Source of the DNA: Collinsella tanakaei YIT 12063
GTDB lineage: Bacteria; Actinomycetota; Coriobacteriia; Coriobacteriales; Coriobacteriaceae
DNA length: 64,000 bases
Assembly (NCBI RefSeq): GCF_000225705.1
Contig: NZ_JH126469.1
Location: forward strand, 141,790-205,789
Reading direction: 5' to 3'
Shown here: piece after piece, positions 53,001 to 61,074 of the stretch
Numbering within the stretch: the stretch's first letter is position 1
How the letters are laid out: each line of letters opens with the position of its first letter
Position numbers and translations under genes: made by a program
Notes under the pieces: model-generated
The model's database searches: none
What the model saw: the letters and a program-made list of their open reading frames with translations, nothing else
What the model was told of the DNA's origin: nothing

Positions 53001-53594
53001 GCCGAACAGCATGGCAACCTATCCAGCGTTGGCTTTGACCTGTTCACGCAGATGCTGGGCCAGGCCGTGGCGGAGGCGCGCGGTGAGAGCGGTGCGGACG
53101 TGGAGGAATCCGGCGTCACCATCAACCTGCCGGCGGACTTCTTCTTAAGCGAGGAGTACCTGCCTGCGGTGGACCAGCGCGTGCTGGTGTATCGAAGGCT
53201 CGCGGCGGCGGATGACCTTGCCAGCGTGGACGCCGTGCAAGAGGATTGCGAGAATTCCCATGGCGAACTGCCTCGGGCGGCGGCGAACCTCTTTGACCGT
53301 GCGCGCATCCGTATCCGCGCGGAGCGCTTGGGGCTGGAGAGCATCTCGCTTACGCAGGGCCGTTTGGTGTTCCAGGGGGTGGACGTGCCCAAGAACGTGG
53401 CCTTTGATCTAAAGAGCATGCTGGGCGCCATCAACTATCCCAAGAGCCGCAAGCTCACGGTGCCCTACCGTGCCGGCGCGGGCGCCGGTTCTGGCGTTGG
53501 ACGAGGAATCGATGCGAGCGATGAGAGCATGAGCCCCGTGCAGGCGGCATTGGGTATCTTGCTGCGTCTGGGAGCTTCGGGCGACGACGACTAG
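50001..53594 (+). CDS. mfd: Transcription-repair coupling factor Mfd
   Basis: A 1197-residue SF2 translocase. It has the UvrB-homology N-terminal part, an RNA-polymerase-interaction domain (FKPGDYVVHATHGIALFSEIV), and helicase motifs LLCGDVGFGKTEVALRAAF (Walker A), IIDEEQRFGVQHKE (DEEQ box), LTLSATPIPRTMQMA, and the RecG-like TRG region QRLGLAQLYQLKGRVGRS. The TRCF C-terminal domain follows. It displaces stalled RNA polymerase and recruits UvrA. I chose TTG 50001, six bases after GGGGAGAG, which gives LLIHRIAAQLY; the frame is open to 49941, but those residues do not match the family. TAGAAT near 49883 may be its -10 box; 49702-50000 is otherwise empty. Confidence 0.96.
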   Translation: MLIHRIAAQLYTAEGPQVIEAALDRGEDATLAVSQSGRTLMVAAQFARRPRPTVYIVSGEDAADRAMRSLVAYVGLEHVARFPERTDYPWKDTAPDDSVVAARCAALGRIARGEHCIMVTSARALLRCVPPRESRYWASTTFAVGEETPFEDVSRRLVGMGYTPAEAADMPGLFHVHGDTVDIYPAQATAPVRIEFFGDEIDRIRRMVSSTGQTIGDEDAVEIYPVRELALTDEAIKRISAALYVPAQNDTELAAMLEMVQQRIVTPELDRFMPLLYESTDSPLAHVSHDALVILSEPRSLFDDCMRAYEDLERRAGEAKVAQLDGLYVRPQQLDFGRQQRLNYVSLIRASGAVTAELKLEQPALAGSDNRFISRVNEVVSNRYAVVFAIPDRGARESMELSFTDENIPFEESLVMADENKGDIEDAVHVELPAVSRRRADALNARGLDEGAAGPVVPTITRGRVTFVDIPLPAGTVVPEANLAVFSLADLNARMDAKRGRGRARRRVDITEVTFPFKPGDYVVHATHGIALFSEIVRQEVGGRERDYFLLEYADGDKLYVPLEQVDRITRYVGPDGANPRLTRLNTADWTRATNKARKSAKKLAFDLVDLYTRRSSITGYSFGPDTPDQIEMEESFPYEPTHDQLDAIADIKGDMESSKPMDRLLCGDVGFGKTEVALRAAFKCVDGGRQVMVLCPTTILAQQHYETFFERFAPFGVEVEVLSRFRTAAQQRRALAAFAEGKVDVLVGTHRLLSADVNPNNLGLVIIDEEQRFGVQHKEQLKNLREQIDVLTLSATPIPRTMQMAISGVRDMSLITTPPTGRRPVIVHVGEYDPDVVSAAIRLELDRGGQVYYVSNRVKTIDDAVERVHEVVPEARVGVAHGKMSPREVEDVMVQFATGKIDVLVATTIIESGIDNPHSNTLIIEDSQRLGLAQLYQLKGRVGRSATQAYAYFMFPGELPLTEEATERLMALSEFQDLGSGMRIAMRDLEIRGAGSLVGAEQHGNLSSVGFDLFTQMLGQAVAEARGESGADVEESGVTINLPADFFLSEEYLPAVDQRVLVYRRLAAADDLASVDAVQEDCENSHGELPRAAANLFDRARIRIRAERLGLESISLTQGRLVFQGVDVPKNVAFDLKSMLGAINYPKSRKLTVPYRAGAGAGSGVGRGIDASDESMSPVQAALGILLRLGASGDDD

Positions 53595-53618
53595 CGTGCG
53601 GCGCTGCAGCCCTGTCGC

Positions 53619-53691
53619 GACCGGAGGCTATCCCCCGCGGTGTGTTCGGCGCGGTGGCGCCTCAGAACACCGCGGGGGATAGCCTCCGGTC
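53619..53691 (+). repeat. Long perfect inverted repeat downstream of mfd
   Basis: A 25-base arm at 53619-53643 is perfectly matched by 53667-53691, around a 23-base loop. No T tract follows, so it is not a standard intrinsic terminator. The arms start with GACCGGAGGCTATCCCCCGC. Confidence 0.9.
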
Positions 53692-53733
53692 GGGGGCAGG
53701 GAGTCTCGCCGCACCTGAAGGCACATTGAGAAA

Positions 53734-53767
53734 GAAAGGGAGACCGTTTTGGCCTCCCTTTCATTTT
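53734..53767. terminator. Bidirectional terminator between mfd and the reverse-strand small gene
   Basis: GAAAGGGAG pairs with CTCCCTTTC around an 11-base loop. On the plus strand ATTTTG follows; on the minus strand it is followed by TTTCTCAATG. It lies between convergent genes. Confidence 0.8.
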
Positions 53768-53795
53768 GTGCGACTTGTTGTTGGTGGTGCCGGTG

Positions 53796-53966
53796 CTAGT
53801 CCCAGAAACCGTCCTCGTCCTCTTTCTTAGGACCGCGGTCGACGTAGAGCTTGTGGGTGCGCTTCTCCATCACGAATGCGATGAGGCCAAACAGCGCTAC
53901 ACCGCCGACGAAAAGCACGGCCAAACCCGCGCGGGTGCCGAACAAAAAGGAAAAAATCGCGTCCAT
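53796..53966 (-). CDS. Small single-pass membrane protein
   Basis: A 56-residue reverse-strand protein: a short N-terminus (MDAIFSFLFGTRAG), one membrane span (LAVLFVGGVALFGLIAFVM), then a charged C-terminus ending KKEDEDGFWD. I know no family. ATG 53966 is preceded on its strand by GAGAAGGCAT. A start further upstream would add a run without family character. It diverges from serS and converges with mfd, with a shared terminator. Its membrane-protein composition in a gap that suits one gene makes it credible, but the length leaves doubt. Confidence 0.6.
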   Translation of the reverse strand: MDAIFSFLFGTRAGLAVLFVGGVALFGLIAFVMEKRTHKLYVDRGPKKEDEDGFWD

Positions 53967-54084
53967 ATGATGCCTTCTCGCCTTCTCACTTAAGGAAAAA
54001 CTCTCACAAGTATATACTGGCGAGAGCAACACCATAATGCCAACCTTAATTGCACATCAGCTACGTGTGCGAACCGGAGGAACC

Positions 54085-55377
54085 ATGCTCGATATCAAGT
54101 TTGTTCGCGAGAACCCCGACGCCCTCGATGAGGCCATGGCGAACCGCCAGGGATCCTGGGACCGCGAGAAGTTCTTTGAGCTCGATGGCGAGCGCCGTGC
54201 CGTCATCACCGAGGTCGAGGAGCTTCAGGCGCAGCGCAACGCCGAGTCTAAGAAGATCGGCATGCTCATGAAGGAGGGCAAGCGCGAGGAGGCCGAGGCA
54301 GCCAAGGAGGCCGTCCGTCTGGTCAACGAGAAGATCGAGGGCCTGGCTGCTCGACGCAGCGAGCTTGAGGACGCCCAGTACGACTTCATGGCGCGTATCC
54401 CCAACATGCCCTGCGAGGCTACTCCCGTAGGCGTGGACGAGAACGAGAACCCCGAGGTTCGTCGCTGGGGCACCCCGCGTGACTTTGCAGCTGAGGGCTT
54501 TGAGGCCAAGGCTCACTGGGACCTTGGTACCGACCTGGGCATTCTGGACTTTGAGCGCGGTGCCAAGCTCTCCGGTGGCCGTTTCACCGTTCTTTCCGGC
54601 GATGGCGCGACGCTCGATCGCGCTCTTGAGAATTTTTTCCTCAACACCCACCTGGCCCGCGGCTTCAAGGAGTTCATCCCGCCCGTGGTTGTGAACCGCG
54701 AAATCATGTTCGGTACCGGCCAGCTGCCCAAGTTCGAGGACGATGCCTACCACACCGGCGAGGACCAGTTCCTGATTCCCACCGCCGAGGTCGCGCTCAC
54801 CAACCTGCATGCCGGCGAGACGCTTGATGCCTCGCAGCTGCCGCTTCGCTATACCGCCGGCACCCCGTGCTTCCGCGAGGAAGCCGGTTCCGCCGGCCGC
54901 GATACCCGCGGTATCATTCGCCAGCACCAGTTCACCAAGGTCGAGATGGTCAAGTTTGCCCGTCCCGAGGAGTCCGACGACGAGCTTGAGAGCATGGTGG
55001 CAGAGGCCGAGTACATTCTGCAGCAGCTTGGTCTGCCGTATCGTGTGATCAGCCTATGCACCGGCGACTTGGGCTTCTCTGCGCGCCAGACCTATGACAT
55101 CGAGGTGTGGCTCCCCAGCTACAACGCCTACAAGGAGATCTCGTCCTGCTCCAACTGCGGTGACTTCCAGGCTCGCCGTGCCAACATCAAGTACCGCGAT
55201 CCGGAGAACTTCAAGGGCGCCCGCTTTGTCCACACGCTCAACGGCTCCGGCCTGCCCACCGGCCGCACCATGGCAGCCATCATGGAGAACTACCAGAACG
55301 CCGATGGCACCATCACCGTTCCCGAGGTGCTCCGTCCCTACATGGGCGGGCGCGAGCACATCGAGATCCAGGAGTAA
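54085..55377 (+). CDS. serS: Seryl-tRNA synthetase
   Basis: A 430-residue class-II synthetase of usual length. The N-terminal coiled-coil arm that binds the long variable arm of tRNA-Ser covers about residues 27-105. Motif 2 is [21 protein letters not shown]. Active-site parts [10 protein letters not shown] and [19 protein letters not shown] follow, and motif 3 is [17 protein letters not shown]. It charges tRNA-Ser with serine. I chose ATG 54085 directly after GGAGGAACC; an in-frame ATG at 54037 lacks a site. TATACT at 54013-54018 is a likely -10 box. No T-box leader is present. A terminator follows. Confidence 0.98.
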   Translation: MLDIKFVRENPDALDEAMANRQGSWDREKFFELDGERRAVITEVEELQAQRNAESKKIGMLMKEGKREEAEAAKEAVRLVNEKIEGLAARRSELEDAQYDFMARIPNMPCEATPVGVDENENPEVRRWGTPRDFAAEGFEAKAHWDLGTDLGILDFERGAKLSGGRFTVLSGDGATLDRALENFFLNTHLARGFKEFIPPVVVNREIMFGTGQLPKFEDDAYHTGEDQFLIPTAEVALTNLHAGETLDASQLPLRYTAGTPCFREEAGSAGRDTRGIIRQHQFTKVEMVKFARPEESDDELESMVAEAEYILQQLGLPYRVISLCTGDLGFSARQTYDIEVWLPSYNAYKEISSCSNCGDFQARRANIKYRDPENFKGARFVHTLNGSGLPTGRTMAAIMENYQNADGTITVPEVLRPYMGGREHIEIQE

Positions 55378-55413
55378 GCCGTCCGGGCCTCGCATCGTCT
55401 TCCTCTCATTCGC

Positions 55414-55441
55414 AAGGACCTCCGCAAGGGGGTCCTTTTTT
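55414..55441 (+). terminator. Intrinsic terminator of serS
   Basis: AAGGACC pairs with GGTCCTT around a ten-base loop, followed by TTTTT. Confidence 0.9.
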
Positions 55442-55527
55442 CATGCCTCTCGCCCGTTTCATCCCTGCTCCCGAGCGGTCGATGGCGTTCCGCGAACGGC
55501 TCCTTGCCAGGCAATTGCTGTCACAAG

Positions 55528-55544
55528 ATGAAACAGTGTTTCAT
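55528..55544 (+). promoter_or_regulatory. RpiR/MurR-type operator candidate
   Basis: ATGAAACAGTGTTTCAT is a perfect palindrome with 7-base arms and a three-base centre. It lies 69 bases before the murR start, in the only upstream gap of the MurNAc cluster. GAAAC-n3-GTTTC-like sites are typical for RpiR-family regulators, so this is probably the MurR site. Confidence 0.7.
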
Positions 55545-55612
55545 ATATTTGCTAGCTTAATGACAGAGTTGAATCAAAAGTGTCTAATGTCGGCAGGATG
55601 AAGGGACGGATG

Positions 55613-56470
55613 ATGAGCGCTAAAGGCCTGTTCATACGGATAAAGGACTATCGGTCCCGTGCCAGCGCGGCGGAGAAGAACATCATCTCTTTCGTGTGGG
55701 ACAACATGGGCGCCGTCACATCGATGAATGTCCGCGATCTCGCGGAAGCGTCGTTCACCTCGTCATCGACCATCATCCGCTTGTGCAAGAAGCTCGGTTT
55801 CAAGGGCTATAGGGAGTTTCAGCGAGAGCTGCTTTACGAGCTGGCCGCTAGCGATGCGCGAGACGAGGTGGTGCTCGAGGACATCGCGAAAGAAGACGGG
55901 CTCGAGCAGGTTGTGAGGAAGGTGATGCGAAGCGACATCAGCTCGCTGGAGGCGACGGCCAGACTTGTTTCCTTGGATGTTCTCGAGGTCTGTGCGGCGC
56001 GCGTGCTTTCTGCCAGGACTATCAACCTGTTTGGGATAGGGCAGTCCCAGCTTGTCTGCCGTGACTTCGAAGCGAAGCTCATGCGCATCAACAAGCAATG
56101 CCATGCGTACGGCGATTGGCATAACCAGCTGTTGAGCGCGAAGAATATGAGCGAGCGCGATTTGGCGGTTGCCATCAGCTATTCGGGCATGACCAGGGAG
56201 ACGGTGGAGTGCGCTCGCGCCGCGCGCGAGACGGGTGCCTGCGTCATCGCGATGACAAGGGCCCAGCTCGATTCGCCGCTGGCTCGGCAGGCTGATTACG
56301 TTCTGAACGTTTCAGCGAGCGAGCCGTTGCTCAGAAGCGGCACCATGGCGTCGCGGATGTCCCAGCTCGTCGTGATAGACATGCTGTACGCCGCATGCGT
56401 CACCGAGGACTTCGAGCGATGCTCGGCAATCATCAAGCACAACATCATCAGCAAGGAGCCCCAGGTTTAG
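55613..56470 (+). CDS. murR: MurR/RpiR-family regulator of MurNAc utilisation
   Basis: A 285-residue regulator. The N-terminal RpiR helix-turn-helix covers about 1-80 (ASAAEKNIISFVWDN, then VRDLAEASFTSSSTIIRLCKKLGFKGYREFQ). A SIS sugar-phosphate-binding domain follows (TINLFGIGQSQLVCRDFEAKLMRI, then AVAISYSGMTRETVECARAAR). It should bind MurNAc-6-phosphate and release the cluster from repression. The start is ambiguous: ATG 55613 is chosen because AAGGGACGG precedes it; GTG 55580 and ATG 55598 or 55610 are in frame. It is the first gene of murR-murQ-murP-mupG, with a palindromic operator upstream. Confidence 0.88.
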   Translation: MSAKGLFIRIKDYRSRASAAEKNIISFVWDNMGAVTSMNVRDLAEASFTSSSTIIRLCKKLGFKGYREFQRELLYELAASDARDEVVLEDIAKEDGLEQVVRKVMRSDISSLEATARLVSLDVLEVCAARVLSARTINLFGIGQSQLVCRDFEAKLMRINKQCHAYGDWHNQLLSAKNMSERDLAVAISYSGMTRETVECARAARETGACVIAMTRAQLDSPLARQADYVLNVSASEPLLRSGTMASRMSQLVVIDMLYAACVTEDFERCSAIIKHNIISKEPQV

Positions 56471-56514
56471 GGGCTTGGAAAAACGAATGGATCTAGGAGA
56501 AGGGAAGGGAAAGC

Positions 56515-57408
56515 GTGATAGATCTGACGAAGCTGTCGACCGAGGCTCGCAACGAGCGCACCTGGGCACTCGATAGCATGACCTCTTTGCAGATAGCTAC
56601 GGCTATGAACGAGGAGGACGGTCGCGTAATCGAGGCGGTTCGTTTGGTGCTGCCCAAGATTGCGGAGGCGATCGACTGGGCGACGGACGCTCTGGAGTCC
56701 GGCGCGCGGATCATCTATATGGGCGCCGGGACCAGCGGAAGGCTGGGGGTGCTCGACGCCGTCGAGTGCCCGCCCACCTTTGGCGTCGATCCCTCTCGCG
56801 TGGTAGGGTTGATCGCCGGCGGCGAAGGGGCGTTTGTCAAAGCGGTCGAGGGCGCTGAGGACAGCATGGAGCTCGGTGAGGGCGATCTCTCGGGGCTCGA
56901 CGTGTCCAAGGACGACATCGTGATCGGTCTTGCCGCAAGCGGGCGCACCCCATACGTTATCGGAGGGCTCAGATACGCGCGGTCCGTAGGGTGCAAGACG
57001 GTCGCTATTGCGTGTAACGCCGATTCGGCGATAGGGCGCGAGGCGGACTTGGCGATCGAGCCCGTGCCGGGACCGGAGGTTTTGACCGGCTCCACGCGCC
57101 TTAAAGCGGGAACCGCCCAGAAGCTCGTCTTGAACATGATTTCCACCGGGAGCATGGTCCGCGTCGGGAAGGCCTACCAAAATCTCATGGTCGATGTGCA
57201 AGCGACAAACGAGAAGCTGGTCGCCCGTTCCCGCAACATCGTGGCCGAGGCGTGCGGTTGCACGGTGGAGCAGGCGATGGAGGCGCTCGATCGAGCGGGA
57301 GGGCACGTAAAGACCGCTATCGTCTCAATCTTGCTGGATTGCGATGTCGATACCGCTCGCGCTCGCCTCGAGGAGTCTCGAGGACACGTTCGGGACGCCA
57401 TCTCGTAG
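56515..57408 (+). CDS. murQ: N-acetylmuramic acid 6-phosphate etherase
   Basis: A 297-residue SIS-domain lyase. Signatures: [77 protein letters not shown], and [20 protein letters not shown]. It cleaves the D-lactyl ether of MurNAc-6-phosphate to GlcNAc-6-phosphate and D-lactate in the cytoplasm. Start GTG 56515 follows GAAGGGAAGGG. It lies between the regulator and the PTS permease. Confidence 0.98.
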   Translation: MIDLTKLSTEARNERTWALDSMTSLQIATAMNEEDGRVIEAVRLVLPKIAEAIDWATDALESGARIIYMGAGTSGRLGVLDAVECPPTFGVDPSRVVGLIAGGEGAFVKAVEGAEDSMELGEGDLSGLDVSKDDIVIGLAASGRTPYVIGGLRYARSVGCKTVAIACNADSAIGREADLAIEPVPGPEVLTGSTRLKAGTAQKLVLNMISTGSMVRVGKAYQNLMVDVQATNEKLVARSRNIVAEACGCTVEQAMEALDRAGGHVKTAIVSILLDCDVDTARARLEESRGHVRDAIS

Positions 57409-57483
57409 AGGGGCGTTGCGGAAGCCGGCTCCAAAGCGGGTCGGGACATGATGACTGTTCAATTTGATCGAGGAGGTTCGAAG

Positions 57484-58914
57484 ATGACTGATAAGGAACT
57501 CGCCCAACGGTTGCTGGAGCTGCTGGGGGGCACGGAGAACGTGCTATCAAATGCCGCCTGCATGACAAGGCTCCGCGTGGGCGTCAAGGATGTATCGAAG
57601 GTGGACGTGGCGGGAATCAAGGCCACCGACGGGGTTATGGGCTTGGTTGAGGACCAGACCATGCAGGTTGTACTGGGCCCCGGCAAGGTCAACAAGGTGC
57701 TCGAGGAATTCTCTAAGCTCACCGGCATTGCTAAGGGGGCTGTCGACAATGATTTGCTGGCGGCGGCTGCGGAGAATAAGGCAAATCAGAAAGCTAAATA
57801 TAGCGATAAGCCGGTTCAGCGTTTCATGAAGAAGATCGCAAACGTCTTCGTCGCCTTGCTGCCCGGCATCATCGCCGCCGGTCTTATTAACGGCATCTGC
57901 AACGTCATCAACGTCTCGAGCGGGAACGCCTTTGCCGATGTCTGGTGGTATCAGGGCATTCGCTCCATGGGCTGGGCGCTGTTCGCGTACCTGCCCATCC
58001 TGGTTGGTTATAACGCCGCCAGGGAGTTCGGGGGCTCCGCGTCCCTGGGCGGTATCGCAGGCATGATGTGCATCGCAAACAGCGCCATGCCGCTTCTCGC
58101 CTCGGGCGCGGCGGACCCGGCGCAGGCGATTCTGCTCCCGTTGACCAACGCCGCATATAATCCCGCTGCGGGCGGAATGATCGCGGCGCTCATAGCCGGC
58201 GCTTTCTTCGCGTATCTCGAGAAGAATATCCGCAAGATCATGCCCGGCGTGCTCGATACCTTCATCACGCCGCTGCTCGTCCTTATCATTGGCGCCTTTG
58301 CCATGATGCTGATCATCCAGCCCGTCGGAGCGTGGCTGACCACGGGCATCTTCACCGTGCTGAACTTTGTGTATGAGAAGATGGGTCTTGTTGGCGGCTA
58401 CATCCTGTCCGCCGGCTTCCTGCCCCTGGTTTCCGTCGGTCTGCATCAGGCCCTTACGCCCATCCACGCCCTTCTGAACGACCCCAATGGCGCTACGCAG
58501 GGAGTCAACTACCTTCTTCCCATCCTGATGATGGCGGGCGGTGGCCAGGTGGGCGCTGGCTTGGCTCTGTACCTTAAGACTCGCAATAAGAAGCTTAAGA
58601 AGTTCATCGCGGAGTCTATCCCCGTCGGCATCCTCGGCGTTGGCGAGCCCCTTATGTACGCCGTGACCCTGCCTTTGATGCGGCCGTTCGTTACCGCATG
58701 CCTTGGTGCGGGCTTCGGCGGTATCCTGGCGGCTCTGTTCCATGTTGGAACGGTCTCCCAGGGCGTATCCGGTTTGTTCGGACTTCTGATCGTCGTGCCG
58801 GGGCAGCAGCTCTTCTATGTGCTTGCGATGCTCGCGGCATATGCAGGCGGATTCGTCCTCACATGGTTCTTCGGCGTGGACGAGGATCGAATCAACGAGT
58901 TCTACGGTCAGTAG
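57484..58914 (+). CDS. murP: PTS MurNAc-type transporter EIIBC
   Basis: A 476-residue PTS permease. The EIIB domain has the phospho-Cys motif AACMTRLRVGV (Cys26) and GVMGLVEDQTMQVVLGPGKVN. The EIIC domain from about residue 110 has about ten hydrophobic segments, with GLHQALTPIHALLNDPNG and GVGEPLMYAVTLPL. It lacks EIIA, as MurP does. It imports and phosphorylates MurNAc or MurNAc-containing disaccharides. The substrate is inferred from the neighbours MurQ and MupG. Start ATG 57484 follows GAGGAGGTTCGAAG. Gap to murQ is 75 bases without a terminator. Confidence 0.93.
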   Translation: MTDKELAQRLLELLGGTENVLSNAACMTRLRVGVKDVSKVDVAGIKATDGVMGLVEDQTMQVVLGPGKVNKVLEEFSKLTGIAKGAVDNDLLAAAAENKANQKAKYSDKPVQRFMKKIANVFVALLPGIIAAGLINGICNVINVSSGNAFADVWWYQGIRSMGWALFAYLPILVGYNAAREFGGSASLGGIAGMMCIANSAMPLLASGAADPAQAILLPLTNAAYNPAAGGMIAALIAGAFFAYLEKNIRKIMPGVLDTFITPLLVLIIGAFAMMLIIQPVGAWLTTGIFTVLNFVYEKMGLVGGYILSAGFLPLVSVGLHQALTPIHALLNDPNGATQGVNYLLPILMMAGGGQVGAGLALYLKTRNKKLKKFIAESIPVGILGVGEPLMYAVTLPLMRPFVTACLGAGFGGILAALFHVGTVSQGVSGLFGLLIVVPGQQLFYVLAMLAAYAGGFVLTWFFGVDEDRINEFYGQ

Positions 58915-58994
58915 GCGTTTTCCGTCTGCGGTCGTTCGATGTGGGCGGTTCGGGCTTTAGGGCTCGGGCCGCCCCTTTGGGTACGAGGGGAAGG

Positions 58995-60062
58995 ATGGAG
59001 AGGTCCATGAAGGCGGGCATCTCTTTGTATTTTGGAAGCGGTGCGGAAGAGAACGAGCGCATCATCGAGCGAGCGGCGGAAGCCGGGGCCACGCATGCGT
59101 TCACGTCTCTGCATATTCCCGAGGAGCGCGGAGTGGATTACGCCGGGGACGCGAGGAGGCTCTTGCGTCGCCTTCGCGATGCCGGTATCGGCTTGATCGC
59201 GGACGTCGGTCCGGATACGTGCGAGAAGCTTGGTTGCGCGCGCATTGAGGAATTGGAAGACCTGGGCTTCACGCACCTGAGGCTTGATTACGGTTTCACA
59301 ATCGAGCAGACGGTGGAGCTCTCCAGGCGCTTCCGCATCGTCTTCAACGCATCGACCATCACGAGGGATGAGATAGCGGCGTGGCGCGCCGCGGGCGCCG
59401 ACCTGTCGCGCTTCAGCGCCTGCCATAACTACTATCCAAAGCGATATACCGGGCTGGATATCCAAGCGGTCCGAGAGGTGAACGGGCTTCTTGCCGCCCA
59501 GGGATTCGAGACGATAGCGTTTGTTCCGGGCGACGGTCGCCTCCGGGGGCCTCTTTGCGAGGGGCTGCCGACGGTGGAGGACCATCGCGAGAGGGCTGAT
59601 AGGCTTGCCTTTAACATGCTCGAGCTGGCGCACATGGCGGGAACCGACATAGTTTTGGTGGGCGACCCCGATTTGACGGAGGGGTCTTGGGGTCGGCTTG
59701 GACAGATCTGCGCCGGCTATGTTGACGTGCGCTGCAATGTGAGGCCCGAGTACTCGTTCCTTTTGGGTCAGATCCATCATGATAGACCGGATTCAAGCGG
59801 CTTTATCTTCCGGTCGCAGGAATCGCGGACGTCTTTGCGGCCGCCCATGGTGCCTGTGGACGAGACGGCTTCAGCGCCTCGTCCCGCTGGATCCATCGCG
59901 ATATCCAACGAGCGCTACCTTCGCTATGAGGGGGAGCTCGAGATTGCTCGCGTTGATTTGCCGGGCGATGGGCGAATGAACGTCGTTGGCGAGGTCGATC
60001 CCCGAGATCTCGATTACCTCGCTGTTGTGCGCAGCGGGTTTGGGCTGCGTTTTATAGGGTAG
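58995..60062 (+). CDS. mupG: 6-phospho-N-acetylmuramidase, MupG/DUF871 family
   Basis: A 355-residue protein with the DUF871 pattern: GISLYFGSGAEENERIIERAAEAGATHAFTSLHIPEE at the N-terminus, LIADVGP, LRLDYGF, FNASTITRDEI, CHNYYPKRYTGLD, FVPGDGRLRGPLCEGLPTVEDHR, and late HHDRPDSSGFIFRSQESR. MupG of Staphylococcus aureus cleaves MurNAc-6-phosphate-beta-1,4-GlcNAc after PTS uptake, feeding MurQ. The presence here implies that the permease takes up the disaccharide. The start is ATG 58995 (MERSMKAG) after GAGGGGAAGG; ATG 59007 is equally plausible. The last 11 bases overlap the convergent dipeptidase gene. Confidence 0.93.
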   Translation: MERSMKAGISLYFGSGAEENERIIERAAEAGATHAFTSLHIPEERGVDYAGDARRLLRRLRDAGIGLIADVGPDTCEKLGCARIEELEDLGFTHLRLDYGFTIEQTVELSRRFRIVFNASTITRDEIAAWRAAGADLSRFSACHNYYPKRYTGLDIQAVREVNGLLAAQGFETIAFVPGDGRLRGPLCEGLPTVEDHRERADRLAFNMLELAHMAGTDIVLVGDPDLTEGSWGRLGQICAGYVDVRCNVRPEYSFLLGQIHHDRPDSSGFIFRSQESRTSLRPPMVPVDETASAPRPAGSIAISNERYLRYEGELEIARVDLPGDGRMNVVGEVDPRDLDYLAVVRSGFGLRFIG

Positions 60063-61071
60063 CGGGGATTCGGCGCGAGAAGAAGCGAAGGGCGTTGAGC
60101 CCGCAGAGCTTGGCGGTGATGGTTTCGCCAAAGCGCGCCCGCAGCAGGTTCTGGAAAGCTGACATGTCCGCTGCAGTCGCTATGCAGCGAGGTGTGTCGC
60201 AGCCGTCGAAGTCGCTACCCAGTGCGAGAACGTCCTCGCCGCCGCGCTCCAGCCAGCGGTCGATGTGGCGGGAGATGTCGTCGAAGTCCGCTTCGCCCTC
60301 TTCGCGTAGAAAGCCGTTGTAGAAGTTAAGACCAACAAGGCCGCCGCGCTCGCGAATGCAATCGAACTGGGCGTCCGTAAGGTTTCGCGGCGCACTGCAG
60401 ACGGTGCGGCTGTTTGAGTGGCTTGCGACCAGCGGAGCGTCCGTGGCGGCCGCGACTTCACCGAAGCAGCGATCATTTAGGTGCGAGACATCGATTGCGA
60501 TGCCTGCCGCCTCCATGCGTCGCAACGCGGCGAACCCTGCCGCGGTAACGCCGTCTGCCGTGTCATGACCGCTGGCAAGGGGGCCGGCGGCGTTCCAGCT
60601 GAGCGACGCCATGAGGACGCCGCGCCGCGACGCCTCGTCCACGTATGCGGGGTCGAGCGCGAAGAAGCGGGCGTTCTCGATGGTCCGCACGGCGGCGACG
60701 CGTTTGGATTCTAGGATGGTGGCGATGTCTCGCCCACCCGCCGCGATGCCGATGCGGTCGCTGTTGATGGCGACTTGGTTATCCAGATACGACTCCACAT
60801 GCTCAAAGAACGCCAGCGACTGCGAGGCGGAGAGTTCGTCCGGAATGAAGCAGGCGAAGCACTGAGCCCAGGGCGTGTCGCCGATGCCTTCCAACGAAAT
60901 GTGGCAGCGGTTGCGCTTCAAGTCGCGACAAAGCTCGGGTGCATTCTCGTCACCCGGGCCGTAGAAGTCCATACCGCTGGCGGTTTTGAGATCGCTGGGC
61001 AAGCTTTGCCAGGCAAGGCGGTCTGCGGTGTCGCAGTGCAGGTCGAATACGGTGTACATAATGGGGAGCAT
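60052..61071 (-). CDS. M19 (renal-type) membrane dipeptidase family protein
   Basis: A 339-residue zinc dipeptidase without signal peptide. Motifs: VFDLHCDTADRL (first zinc ligands His12 and Asp14), CHISLEGIGD (bridging Glu), IAIDVSHLNDRCF, LVASHSNSR, and LALGSDFDGCDTP near the C-terminus. It should hydrolyse dipeptides, often with a D-residue, in the cytoplasm. The start is ATG 61071, three bases after the TetR stop; ATG 61059 (MYTVFDLH) gives a better distance to AGGAG. It is probably co-transcribed with the TetR gene. The convergent location next to the MurNAc cluster suggests a possible role in muropeptide salvage, an inference only. Confidence 0.9.
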   Translation of the reverse strand: MLPIMYTVFDLHCDTADRLAWQSLPSDLKTASGMDFYGPGDENAPELCRDLKRNRCHISLEGIGDTPWAQCFACFIPDELSASQSLAFFEHVESYLDNQVAINSDRIGIAAGGRDIATILESKRVAAVRTIENARFFALDPAYVDEASRRGVLMASLSWNAAGPLASGHDTADGVTAAGFAALRRMEAAGIAIDVSHLNDRCFGEVAAATDAPLVASHSNSRTVCSAPRNLTDAQFDCIRERGGLVGLNFYNGFLREEGEADFDDISRHIDRWLERGGEDVLALGSDFDGCDTPRCIATAADMSAFQNLLRARFGETITAKLCGLNALRFFSRRIPATL

Positions 61072-61074
61072 CTC

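Noticed and set aside
53967-54084. T-box leader upstream of serS
   Set aside because: The leader is about 70-120 bases and contains neither a specifier stem nor the conserved T-box sequence.
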